Shown here one piece after another: positions 1 to 9,800 of a stretch of 64,000 nucleotides of DNA (position 1 is the stretch's first letter; each line of letters starts with the position of its first letter). The stretch is from assembly GCA_024516035.1 (NCBI GenBank), contig CM044961.1:31915051-31979050 (forward strand), given 5' to 3'. The notes beneath the pieces were generated by a model, which was not told the origin of the DNA, searched no databases, and saw nothing but the letters and a program-made list of their open reading frames with translations. The position numbers and the translations under genes were made by a program. This DNA comes from Bactericera cockerelli. Its lineage: Eukaryota > Arthropoda > Insecta > Hemiptera > Triozidae.

Positions 1-165
1 AAATACTCCTATCAAAGTAGCTCCTCATTTGTCCTCACGAGGTATGTGTCAACCCCGACAACTAAAGTACAGAGCGGAAAAATTCCGACCCCGCCGGGAT
101 TCGAACCCGGATCACCTGCGTGCAAAGCCGAGCATGATAACACTCGGCAACCGTGACTACTCAGA
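1..165 (-). repeat. SINE-J copy, truncated by the window edge
   Basis: Read on the minus strand this begins with a tRNA-like segment: a box A-like stretch (gttgccgagtgttatc), a TGC anticodon-like loop, and a clear box B (gggttcgaatccc at about 91-103 complement). It is followed by a body with 'cctcgtgagga' that is also found at 16260-16570. The acceptor-stem sides do not pair, so this is a tRNA-derived SINE head and not a functional tRNA. The body runs off the left edge. Confidence 0.6.
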
Positions 166-665
166 CTAATAAAGTAAAATAAACGTACTACCTAATTAGT
201 AAGTTTAACATAAATTGCCCTCATAAAAACGACTCTTTCACTCATTGTACACGATGGCAAAATAAGACATGTAATTATCCTTGTTTGTCTAGTTTGTAAT
301 GACTGCTTTCATTTGATATGAAAGATGGCAGAAAAAGCAAGGGACTTATCATAATTTACACTTTCGAAAACGTCTTTTTCACAGTATCTGTAAGATGGCA
401 AAACATGTTAGCAGGAAGAAAAAGTTAAATATTTTGATTCCTACTGAATATTTTTTTAAAATAGATCTATCACTATAAAGCTCGAAAACATTCTGCCTTA
501 TGTTCCAAAAATGAAGCTTTAAAGTTTTAATACAAAAAATATAAAATTATTTTTGTAAAAAAAAAAAACGAAAAAAACACCGTCCTGAAAAAATTGAAAA
601 TTGCGGGTTACCATGTTTAGCCATCTTTTCACAGATTTGATCTTAATTTGGTCTTAATCTCGTCT
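166..665. other. AT-rich intronic sequence, no feature seen
   Basis: Very AT-rich with A runs near 557-569. I see no coding pattern, RNA gene or repeat that recurs in the window. If the exon at 1806-2080 belongs to an upstream ALP paralogue, this stretch is the end of its last intron. Confidence 0.4.
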
Positions 666-1002
666 GTCCCGGTAGCTCACTGGTAAAGGCGGCACTCTGT
701 GAATCCAGAGATTCCAGAGGTCGCGGTTCGAAACCCAGCCGGGACATGACAAGCTATCCTCCCATTTGGGATTTTTACCACATCATAATACGTCTTGGGC
801 TTACTGCTGGAATAATGGGACTTTAATAGTCCTTATTGGGCAGTAAAACACCCGTATTTATGAACAGCGAATTTTGTCAAAGCAATGTCTTAAGCAAGGT
901 ATTGGCCAATAAAATTAAAGGAAATCATGCTTCAGACCATGCTCAAACGGCGTTTTCTGTTCATAAATACGGCTGTAAATAAGGCGATATTATTATTATT
1001 AT
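666..1002 (+). repeat. SINE-B copy interrupted by a MITE
   Basis: SINE-B has a tRNA-like head of about 75 nt. Its acceptor sides GTCCCGG and CCGGGAC pair perfectly, a GCTCA-type box A lies near the 5' end and a GGTTCGAAACCC box B lies near the 3' end. The body contains 'cgtcttgggcttactgctgg' and ends in ATT repeats. Further copies lie at 11605-11807, 15513-15720, 44635-44829, 58823-58930 and, inverted, at 54484-54590 and 54998-55091. In this copy a 130-bp inverted-repeat element (846-975) splits the tail. Confidence 0.75.
846..975. mobile_element. Short MITE nested in SINE-B
   Basis: The insert is bounded by a perfect 15-bp inverted repeat (cgtatttatgaacag at 853-867 against ctgttcataaatacg near 957-971). 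It interrupts SINE-B exactly where other copies read gggcagtataaataagg, consistent with insertion at a TA-containing site. There is no coding capacity. Size and TA context suggest a Tc1/mariner-type MITE, but the superfamily is an inference. Confidence 0.6.
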
Positions 1003-1007
1003 TAATT

Positions 1008-1805
1008 TGGTCCTTTCTCTCACAGGAACCAACAACTCGTTCGTGTACCCCTCTCTGGTGCCGCTAGCAGACGAAACTCACGGCGTTGAAGAACTAACGC
1101 CTGAACCACAAATATGATAAAACAAAATTTGGCTCTTTCGTTCCTTTTATTTGATCTTATTTGTTATTTGGTCCTTTCTCTCACAGGAACTAACAACTCG
1201 TTCGTGTACCCCGCTCTGGTGCCGCTAGCAGACGAAACTCACGGCGTTGAAGAACTACGCCTGAACCACAAATATGATAAAACAAAATTTGGCTCTTTCG
1301 TTCCTTTTATTTGATCTTAATTTGGTCCTTTCTCTCACAGGAACCAACAACTCGTTCGTGTACCCCGCTCTGGTGCCGCTAGCAGACGAAACTCACGGCG
1401 GTGAAGAACTAACGCCTGAACCACAAATATGATAAAACAAAATTTGGCTCTTTCGTTCCTTTTATTTGATCTTAATTTGGTCCTTTCTCTCACAGGAACC
1501 AACAACTCGTTCGTGTACCCCGCTCTGGTGCCGCTAGCAGACGAAACTCACGGCGGTGAAGAACTAACGCCTGAACCACAAATATGATAAAACAAAATTT
1601 GGCTCTTTCGTTCCTTTTATTTGATCTTAATTTGGTCCTTTCTCTCACAGGAACCAACAACTCGTTCGTGTACCCCGCTCTGGTGCCGCTAGCAGACGAA
1701 ACTCACGGCGGTGAAGAACTAACGCCTGAACCACAAATATGATAAAACAAAATTTGGCTCTTTCGTTCCTTTTATTTGATCTTAATTTGGTCCTTTCTCT
1801 CACAG
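1008..1805 (+). repeat. 155-bp tandem array of splice acceptor plus exon start
   Basis: The polypyrimidine tract and acceptor ending tttctctcacag, followed by about 70 nt of the ALP terminal exon, occur at exon-start positions 1026, 1187, 1341, 1496, 1651 and finally 1806. Spacings are 161, 154, 155, 155 and 155. After the exon-like part each unit has a short filler (gaactaacgcctgaaccaca) that contains a branchpoint-like CTAAC and leads back to the next pyrimidine tract. Only the sixth copy continues into the full exon. In the ALP frame (one base carried in), copies 1 and 3-5 meet TGA in 'atatgataaaac' about 30 codons after the acceptor. Copy 2 has a 1-nt deletion and reads on to a later stop. 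The units are nearly identical, so the amplification is recent or homogenised. Confidence 0.85.
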
Positions 1806-2080
1806 GAACCAACAGCTCGTTCGTGTACCCCGCTCTGGTGCCGCTCGCAGACGAAACTCACGGCGGTGAAGACGTCCTCGTGTTCGCCCGGGGACCCTGG
1901 TCCCATCTCTTCACCGGCGCCTACGAGCAGAACTTCATCCCCGTCGCTATGGGCTTCGCGTCACGCGTCGGACCCAACTCCAAGGCGGCTGCGTCGGACG
2001 GTGTGTCGCTCAGTGCGTCGCTGATGTGTCAGTTCCTGGTCTTGTGCGTCACTCTGCTGAGTGTATTGTGCAAATTTTGA
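1806..2080 (+). CDS. Terminal exon of an upstream alkaline phosphatase paralogue (partial gene)
   Basis: Last exon of a membrane-type alkaline phosphatase, a zinc/magnesium phosphomonoesterase of the outer cell surface. The acceptor tttctctcacag ends at 1805. With one base carried in, the 275-nt exon encodes a tail that contains THGGEDV, whose His is the conserved zinc ligand, then VFARGPWSHLF and EQNFIP. It ends with a Ser/Ala-rich stretch and a hydrophobic tail (LMCQFLVLCVTLLSVL) typical of a GPI-anchor signal, and a stop at 2078-2080. Phase and layout match exon 9 of the downstream gene (27270-27547), so the two are tandem paralogues. Codon use is more GC-rich than the flanks. Earlier exons would lie left of the window. 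It could be a fragmentary pseudogene, but the frame is open. Confidence 0.85.
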
Positions 2081-2246
2081 ACGTTTGAATTTGAATAAGA
2101 GTATTACCATATTTGTGTTAATGTGACGGTGTGTCGGTCAGTGCGTCGCTGATGTGTCAGTTCCTGGTCTTGTGCGTCACTCTGCTGAGTGTATTGTAGA
2201 TTTTGAACCTTTGAATTTGAATAAGAGTGTTACCATATTTGTCCTG
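1997..2246 (+). repeat. 128-bp tandem duplication of the ALP 3' end
   Basis: The segment from gacggtgtgtcg (1997) through the GPI-signal codons, the stop and the first 3' UTR bases is repeated from 2125 with a few substitutions. In the second copy the end reads 'gtattgtagatttt' instead of 'gtattgtgcaaatttt'. The second copy lies after the stop codon, so it is untranslated unless the first stop is bypassed. Confidence 0.8.
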
Positions 2247-2251
2247 ATATC

Positions 2252-2455
2252 CAGGTATGTCCTGATATTCATGTACATCTAGTACAACTTCTCACTCTTC
2301 TGTTTATACTGATTAAAATAAAGAAGTTAGATGATGGCATGGATACTCAGAACTATTACCTGCTGATGAGAGCAATTAAGCTCGAAACAGCTGTCCAGGT
2401 ATGATCTGATATTCATGTACATCTAGTAGAACTTCTCACTCTTCTGTTTATACTG
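2252..2455 (+). repeat. Repeat family H, direct duplication, with a possible poly(A) signal
   Basis: A segment reading tcatgtacatctagta...cttctcactcttctgtttatactgat occurs at about 2269-2313 and again at about 2411-2457. Related inverted copies lie at 13110-13180 and 44108-44165, so this is a dispersed repeat. An AATAAA hexamer at 2317-2322, about 240 nt past the ALP stop, is the first candidate poly(A) signal of the upstream gene (weak evidence). Confidence 0.5.
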
Positions 2456-2456
2456 A

Positions 2457-2584
2457 TTGTGTTAACCACTTTCGTGATATCACAACCACTCAAACTCTAC
2501 CAAATCTAAGCTGAAACCGGGACTCGAAACGCCGACCTCCTGGTTACAAGTCCGCCGCGCCGCCTTAACGATTATGCTACTGAA
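2457..2584 (-). repeat. SINE-A copy (inverted)
   Basis: SINE-A is defined by a tRNA-like head (cctcagtagcttgatcgata, box A-like; GGTTCAAGTCC, box B) and a body tttcagcgtagatttagtaa...gagtttgagtagttgtgatatcacgaaagtgattaacacaaatatgataa. This copy lies on the minus strand. Others are at 7988, 12589, 24325/26050 (split), 36938, 47190, 47329 (inverted), 53910, 56726 (inverted), 61176/61617 (split) and 62411/62761 (split). Confidence 0.75.
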
Positions 2585-3439
2585 TGTGAATAATTCACTC
2601 CTTTGACAATAGTCTACAAATGGCCATTCCTAATGACTATGAACAACCCAAACAGGAACAGCTAATTTAAGAGGGGACATGACTTTTGAAAATGGTGTAC
2701 GTAGGTACTTTGATTTCACGATTCTTGATTTTTTTTCAAGACGGTGTAAGGATTTCAGGTGCATATCTGGTAAGCAGGCTTCTGAGTAGGTAGTAAAATG
2801 TATGTTGATGCGAAATATCTTTTGTGATTTATTATTGTTGCAATTTATTATTGTTGCCAAATATAGATTTTTTTTGTTATTTAATGATTAGTCTAACTAT
2901 AATTTATGAAAGAAATGCAATTTTTATTTGAACTGATAATAAAATTATCAATCTCCATTAGTTGTTAAAAGTTAGGGAACTTGTTAACTGAATATCCTCA
3001 ATATTTAATGTTTGGATCATATCTCTTGGTCCTGACATAATTATATAGTCTGCATTTTTCAAAATACATTGAACTTGATATCTTCTTCCATTGTCCTAAT
3101 TATGATATAATACATATGTATAATAGACAGAAATTGATCAAATTAAATGTTATTATTTTGTTCTTCAAATCAGTGTTATTATTTGGTATTTTATTTATTG
3201 CTAGACATAATATTTTCAGCATTCTAACACTCGAAGATTTGAAGTATGACAAATAACACACATGCAAAATGACGACAATGTTAAACACTTGTAGAGTTCT
3301 GTTTTTTGAACATATGTCAAACAAGTGATACAAGACGATAAAATTAATCAAAACTGATTTGAAGAAGTTTGAAGCACTAGCCTGACTTGCTTGTCAATCA
3401 GAAGTATTGCCATTTCGCATGTGAATTTGTGAAGTATAT
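2585..3439. other. AT-rich intergenic sequence, nothing recognised
   Basis: Between the two ALP genes. It has no coding signature; the small open frames here are AT-rich and resemble nothing I know. Confidence 0.35.
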
Positions 3440-3610
3440 CATCATATCATAGGGTGGCGTGATCGTGAACGATGGTAGCCAGACAGTGGAGGAATGACTC
3501 AGCACTTCTACCACTGTCTTTACAAGGAGGCTAAAAATTGACAAGGGCCCCCAGAACCAAGCCAATGCTGGTCTACTCCCTGTGTGTAGTCCCCCAGCCA
3601 GACTTATAAT
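3440..3610 (+). repeat. Repeat family F copy
   Basis: Family F is about 165 bp: gggtggcgtcatcgtgaacg...gacagtggaggaatgactca...ccactgtctttacaagg...ggcccccagaaccaagccaa...gtcccccagccagact. It contains a stem made by gacagtgg and ccactgtc and shows no Pol III box. Other copies: 15768-15940 (inverted), 39204-39285 (inverted, partial), 44368-44530 and 54147-54350. It is a mobile element of unassigned class. Confidence 0.65.
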
Positions 3611-4540
3611 TATAACAGGGTGAAGTTTAACAGGGCTTTATTCCAGAAATAACTCTCATTCTGAGAATTTCCAAATATTCTTTTTTTCGTGAATATTTTT
3701 ATTTCATGAGAGCAACATTCAGAGTCTTTGCCCAAATATTCCTTTCAACATTGCATTTTGTTCAAATAACTCAATCAGAGTGTATTTTTTACCAAAATAT
3801 CCCAATTGGAGTTAGTTGAAAGGGAGTTTTGGGGATTATCATAGTGATAAAGCTCTATGGAATGTGGTCCATTAGTCTGGCTGAGAAACAATAACAGGAG
3901 ATAGGCAAAAAAAAAAAAAAAACATTCCAGCACGCTCGTGTTAACCCGTTATGTGAATGGGAAGTAGTGTGTCTGTTTTTGTCCAACAAAGGGTAGTTAT
4001 CAGAGGGATTGCGGGAGCATTGAGAGTTGGCTTAACGACGCGACGGGACGGTTTTCCTTAAGTATTTCCTTGTACAAAATGGGTATTACCCGTTGAAATA
4101 CAAATTAATGAAAGAGCTTGCCAACTCACTGAAGATGTTCTTTTTTTTCAAACTTTTGTAAAAATAATAAAACATGTAAGAATATTTATAGTAAGAATAT
4201 AAGATCTTAAAAGGTACTTCGATCTTCGATTGATCCATAACTGCGTGGGTGGTATCTGGATCTCCTCAGCCTCAAAGATTCAGCTCGAATGATGCCGAAT
4301 CGTATTTTAGTTTTAAAGAAGTGGATTCCTTGAAATGAGGTACTCAAACTTGACCTTCAGCTCATTCTCAAGTGTAAGAAGTGATAATCTAAAAATCTCT
4401 CGAAATGGCCTTTCACGAATCCATTCAAGTGTCGGCTGTAGAAAATCGTTGTTTTTATCTATCACGCGATTTTAATGACGCACAATTTGCGTAGGTGGTC
4501 GTATGGCACTTAAGGTAGTCTGTATACTACAGGGAGTAAA
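3611..4540. other. Intergenic sequence with a short SINE-L fragment
   Basis: A fragment at about 3925-3985 (cacgctcgtgttaacccg...gggaagtagtgtgtc) matches the body of SINE-L at 39483-39780. Near 3870-3895 a stretch resembles the end of family F (agtctggctgag...acaggag). The rest shows nothing. Confidence 0.35.
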
Positions 4541-5060
4541 TCAATAGTCTGGCTGACGATAAATTTAAACAGAGGGTAGGTCAATAGTCTGGCCGACGAT
4601 GTATTTAAACAGAGAGTAGATCAATAGTCTGGCTGACGATGTATTTAAACAGAGAGTAGATCAATAGTCTGGCTGACGATGTATTTAAACAGAGAGTAGA
4701 TCAATAGTCTGGGTGACGATGTATTTAAACAGAGAGTAGATCAATAGTCTGGCTGACGATGTATTTAAACAGAGAGTAGATCAATAGTCTGGGTGACGAT
4801 GTATTTAAACAGAGAGTAGATCAATAGTCTGGCTGACGATAAATTTAAACAGAGGGTAGATCAATAGTCTGGCCGACGATGTATTTAAACAGAGAGTAGA
4901 TCAATAGTCTGGCTGACGATGTATTTAAACAGAGAGTAGATCAATAGTCTGGCTGACGATGAATTTAAACAGAGAGTAGATCAATAGTCTGGCTGACGAT
5001 TTATTTAAACAGAGAGTAGATGAATAGTCTGGCTGACGATGAATTTAAACAGAGAGTGTG
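4541..5060 (+). repeat. 40-bp minisatellite, exactly 13 units
   Basis: Thirteen contiguous 40-bp units built from tcaatagtctggctgacgat plus gtatttaaacagagagtaga. Variants are patterned. The pair 'aaattt/agaggg' followed by 'ggccgacgat' occurs in units 1-2 and again in units 8-9, so a 7-unit (280-bp) higher-order period is visible. 'gggtgacgat' marks units 5 and 7. The unit resembles the reverse complement of the family F terminus (agtctggctgggggac...aacagggagtagacc), suggesting origin by amplification of that end. It is not CRISPR: there are no separate spacers. Confidence 0.9.
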
Positions 5061-5091
5061 CCAATTGAGTGGCTGGGACAATTAACAGGGG

Positions 5092-5345
5092 ACTAATAAC
5101 TCTGACTGCCAGCGTCCGACGATGGCGCGTTGCACTCACCGGTTCTCGTAGGAAGCAACGTCCAGTTAAGCAACGTTGTTTGACAACGTCGAAGTTAAGC
5201 AACGTCCAGCGAGGTAAAAACTTCATGATGTTGACATTGCGGCCTCACCAAGACTGGGTGAGGTTAATGAGGGTAGCATTTTTGTGAATTTCCTGCCAAT
5301 GGATGGCAGGAAAATGACCATCACCCTTGGCGGTAGCAATGACGC
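5092..5345 (+). repeat. SINE-E (5S rRNA-headed) copy, rearranged
   Basis: The head gccagcgtc...gatggcgcgttg...caccggttctcgta is 5S rRNA-like. A 'gttaagcaacgt' segment of the 5S box A region is repeated inside the copy, indicating internal duplication. The body (ctgggtgaggttaatg...ggtagca...gtgaatttcctg) matches the complete copy at 53310-53550. Confidence 0.65.
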
Positions 5346-5845
5346 TTCTACATCAACTATTATACAGTATAATTATGTAGGTAGGGTGTAAAGCAAACTT
5401 GAAAAATGGCGTGAGGTTGTGAGGGATTAATCTCAAGAGCATGCTTTTGATAAGACAAGTGGTGACACGAGATAACCACCATGTTAATCCTAAAATAAGC
5501 CGATTTGTTTGTTAATTCTCTTTTCTTAAACATGAGGTACCTTCAAATGAATTTGTGAAGATTTTTTTCTTCTTCCAAATCTCTTAATGATATGCCTATT
5601 TATAATTTAGAAGCGTCCCGTACCTCGTAACAGGGCTAACTAAGGTATGTCTGCAATACTTGTAATAGGTCTTCTGATAACTTGACTTATGTCCTGTGAT
5701 CCCGAGGGGGACGTAGGGCCTCAACAAAGCAACGCCAGCGGACACGATTCTGGGCCATTTCTTGCAAAGTGATTTCTCGGCTATTTCTTGCAAAGTGATA
5801 TCTCCCCAAGATTTATGCTGTTCGGTGATTTATTGGTTGAGTCTA
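5346..5845. other. Intergenic sequence, nothing recognised
   Basis: No coding frame, RNA gene or recurring repeat noticed. Confidence 0.3.
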
Positions 5846-5985
5846 ATAAGAGTTGGGTAAACGAGATTGCCATAGGCAATAACTCTTTACTTAGGACATC
5901 TGGATGTATTTTATCAATGTTGTTTTTTTTTCTTCTTGTTTATTTGCTCTGAACTTTGTATATCATTACTTGTTTGTACATTTTG
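5846..5985 (+). repeat. LINE-like 3' tail (family G)
   Basis: Family G reads gttgggtggaagag-ttgcc-ataggcaataa...cgcccttt-agttaggacatctg followed by a T-rich and ATT/AAT-rich end. A short stem-loop forms between ttgcc and ggcaa. Copies: 16676-16856, 29178-29348, 60150-60275 (inverted); tail-only at 14755-14892. Recurrence at the 3' end only is what 5'-truncated LINE copies look like; I recall similar tails in arthropod RTE-type LINEs but cannot verify that here. Confidence 0.5.
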
Positions 5986-6790
5986 AACGTTTGAATGCGA
6001 AAAATTTACTCCTTTGACGGAAGTCAAGATATGGCCAATCCTAGTTAACATTCTGTTGTCTGTTAACATTCTGTTGTCTGTTAACATTCGGGCTGTGGAA
6101 ATGAAACGTTCTTAGTCTCTTACCTTATAATACCATTCGAGATTCTTCTCTCACTTAGCCTTTTCCTAAAACTACTTACTCAGGTCCGGGTCACCCTCTT
6201 CCTCATGTTTGAGCTTGTTTGGTTCTGGTGTTGCTACTTCCAGATATTACAGAGATTTTATAGACATCTTATTTATTCACACTCGCACATGTGCCCGTGT
6301 TGGCAATGGATACTTTAATAATAATTGTAGGTCGAATATATTTGTTTTGTCCTAACAATTGAATAAAAACAAATTGTACTCCACATTTAACTAAAAGCAA
6401 GTACTGTAGATACTCCTTAAAATAGATAAGATAAGTAGGTATCTTATCTCTTGGATAAGAACTCTTGGTATCTTTAATTTCTAGTAGTAGGGCACTTACA
6501 GATAGTCGTATTTTATTTTAAAGTCTTGAAATATATTTTTATTTTATTTTTCTAGGTACACTTCATTCATTTTTAATTTTCTAGGTATCATTACTTTCAT
6601 TAGTGTAATCGTCAGCGAGATCCGAACGCCATAGGTTGGGTTTGGCTCAGTAATAAAGTGTGCCATTAGGGTTTAAAAAACCGTAGATACCGTTAACTTG
6701 GTCAAGCTTTGTTTCTAATATCGTTTAAACACGTTCAACAAACTCATTTTTAGTGATTTTAGTTGATTTTTGCATAGTGAAATTATAACC
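5986..6790 (+). promoter_or_regulatory. Putative promoter and 5' UTR region of the complete ALP gene
   Basis: This is the non-coding stretch directly upstream of the ALP start codon. A TCAGT initiator-like pentamer lies in 'tttggctcagtaataaag' near 6645-6652. I see no convincing TATA box. The context before the ATG (attataaccATG) is acceptable for an arthropod start. The transcription start cannot be placed from sequence alone. Confidence 0.3.
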
Positions 6791-6860
6791 ATGTTGTGGG
6801 TTCTTACAGTTTTAGTAATTTCTGTAGGGATTCACCATGGATCTTCTCTAGATAGAAAAG
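6791..6860 (+). CDS. ALP exon 1 (signal peptide)
   Basis: ATG at 6791 opens [19 protein letters not shown], a hydrophobic signal peptide. The donor gtaagt follows at 6861. The exon carries one base (phase 1) into exon 2. No other in-frame ATG gives a better start. Confidence 0.85.
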
Positions 6861-9800
6861 GTAAGTCGGTTTTATTATGTTCCTTAGCAGGATCTCTCTA
6901 AAAAAAGAAAATCAAATGTTCAACAACAAAAAAGTAATCGAAAAATAAAATTAACTTTGAAGGAATTCTATCTTTTTGCAACGATTTTGGTTATCAATGT
7001 TCCTTGCAAATTCTTGGTTATTTTTTTAGACTAACGGCTAAAGGCAAAATGAATAGACATTTTGTATCGTACAATAATGTGTTTTGACCATTGAAAGAGA
7101 CCATTTTTTTCCTTCTTTTAGGCACTTTAACTCTGCTGAGGCAGGTCGTTCGCGCCTTTTCTAGTTTATTTTCAGATATTTAATGAGTAAATCAACGCTT
7201 TCATTGTCATCTATTAGTGCTGGAGGAACAGGAAATGAAGATTTAATTTTGAAGAAAGAGACCATTTTGCAAAAGGCAAATAGATTTTGGCGTATTTTTT
7301 TTTTAATTGGGAAATGTACGCAAGAGCTGTGCAAAACTTGTAAATCTGATTTTTTTTAAAAAATTTACTGTCATCTATAATACTTAATAGAACAAAACTT
7401 TGGATTCAAACTTATGAATCTGATCATATAATTTGGGCCTAGACTCAAGCCCAAAATGATAAAGAACTTTATACTCTTTACTTAGCTTCTCTGTTACATT
7501 ATTGATTGTTCCCAGAGGTGGATGATGATTTGCTTATGCACGACTTTTCCAAATTTGAGAGCAGCATAAACCTCGGTGCTCAAGGAACTATTCCAGAACA
7601 TGAAAAAGGTAAGTTTCTTCTAGTAAATACTTGCAAAAGGAAATAAAAAACTAAGAAAAAAGGAAAGGCGAAGAAAAAAATCAGTATGTTATTGGGCAGC
7701 GATTATTTCTCAGGTTTGAAATGAATGACGGGTTCTACCAAAAAACACTTTTCGCGAAACCTTCTTTGTTTACAAAACTCGGATCTTGGAAAACACGAAA
7801 ATGGGGATTGGGAACATTCGTCAATTAAGCGCTAGTGCAGAAAATCGAGGGTTTTTGCTCGCCAAACCGAGGTAGCGTATTTTTTGTAATATACGCCAAA
7901 GGTAGCAAACAAGAAATGGGCCAAAATTTCTGTCTGTCGTTGCATTACGACAGACCTTGGTTCCTTCAATGTTGGATATGAGGAACCGACCTCAGTAGCT
8001 TGAACGATAAGGCGGCGGACTTGTAACCTGGAGGTCGGCGGTTCAAGTCCCGATTTCAGAGTGGATTTAGTAGAACGAGTTTGAGTAGTTGTGTGATTAG
8101 AACACGAAAGTGATTAACACAAATATGATAACTTAATCAGAATTTTAGTGGGTAACGCAGAATTGTAGGACTTTTTCTTTTTTCTCAGAATTCTTTCGAT
8201 GGATGCTTATCACATAGCAGATACTCTTTTTTCCTCACGACGCATGAGTGGACCCCGAACACAATTATGAAAACTTTAAAAAAAAAAAAACTTTCAACCA
8301 GTAAAAAGTTGAACATGAATTTAAAAAAAAAATGCTGTCAATTTTCAGAAAGCGACATAAGTGGACCCTGAACACAATGAAAACTTTAAAAAAATTACTT
8401 TCAACCAGTAAAAAGTTGAGCATAAATTTCAAAAAAATGCTGTCGATTTTCAGAAAACAACTACTGGATAAAACAGGCGTTGGACAGAGTGGCGGCTCGG
8501 TCCAAACTTCACCCCAACACGAAGCCCGCCAAAAATGTGATCCTGTTCATCGGAGACGGAATGGGCGTGTCCACACACACAGCCGCCAGAATCTACCAGG
8601 GTCAGTTGAACGGCCAAAATGGCGAGGAGAATTCCCTCTTCTTCGAAACCTTCCCGTACACTGGATTGTCCAAGGTGAATGCTTGTCTTCTCTTTTTTTG
8701 GAAGAGAGTAGGATGCAAGTGCACTACTTGATGTATCTTAATATATAAATGTCATAGTCACTGACTGACTCACTGACTGATCATCACTGTTTCTCCGAAC
8801 TGGTAAGTCCTAGGAAGCTGAAATTTGGTAGGTAGCTTTGTCTTATAGTCTAGATGTGCAATAAGACGGGATTTTTCGAAATTCCCACTACAACACCTGC
8901 CATTGACGAAAAAGGACTTTTTGCTTTCACGGCCATGCCTCAGCCCTTAAAGCGGGCGACAGCCCGCTAGTTATACATACATTCTAATTTACAAATGCTT
9001 TATTTAGTTTTTACAAATAGAAAACTTCGTCAATTTTGTTATCGTCGGGGATAGACCCCATTATGCTCACAGCATTCCTTTTTTGAATTGCCAGACTCAA
9101 TGGCTTTAACGTCGGTTAAAGTAATGAAAATATTTCGGTTCCAAGTGCAGTATGCTATGAGGAAAGGTGGTTTTTTAGTGGGTGGAAATCCCACACCCCA
9201 GGCTAAGACCTCGGTGTCTATAAAAGATTTTTCCTCGCCCTTCCTTAAAAAAGAACGTACCTTTCAACTGCATGGTCACATCACGACGGGAGTGTTACCC
9301 TCCATGTGCAGGAAACTCACAAACCTTCTAGCCACATTAACCTCACCCAGTCTGGGTTGGACCGGAATGCCAGCATCACGAAGTCTTAACCTCGTAGGAC
9401 GTTGCTTAACTTCGGTGATCCTACGTGAACTGGTGCAATTGACGCGCCATCGACGCGACGCTGGCTTATCATTTTCAATTCTATTATTGTTGGAATAGAA
9501 GAGAACTCAAGGGACCAGAAATTTTTTTCTTGTAAATCCAGGTTTCTTTTTATAGAAAGGTCAGTTTTTATATAGAAATGATGTGGAAATTGTCTCTCTT
9601 ATCGAGTACCTTCTAATATGCAGTTCTCTTATATCCAAGATCGACTGTACCTAAAATTCTAAATGATGATGTGACGGAGAGGAGATTTCCCGCAGCCCTA
9701 AGAAAATATCCATTAGTGTAAACGAATTATCATAAATGTTGCTGAAGTTTTCAACAATATCTCAGGTACAGTTATTCAAAGCCATTTCATAGGGTTTTTT

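Noticed and set aside
1114..1314. 66-residue frame in the acceptor array
   Set aside because: It starts in filler sequence and reads through intron-like DNA; it is only the frame created by a 1-nt deletion in repeat copy 2.
4541..5060. CRISPR-like array
   Set aside because: Units are contiguous 40-bp tandem repeats without unique spacers and the DNA is eukaryotic.
8332..8748. 138-residue open frame overlapping ALP exon 3
   Set aside because: The alternative frame of the exon; the +2-shifted frame carries GDGMG and the correct splice phase.
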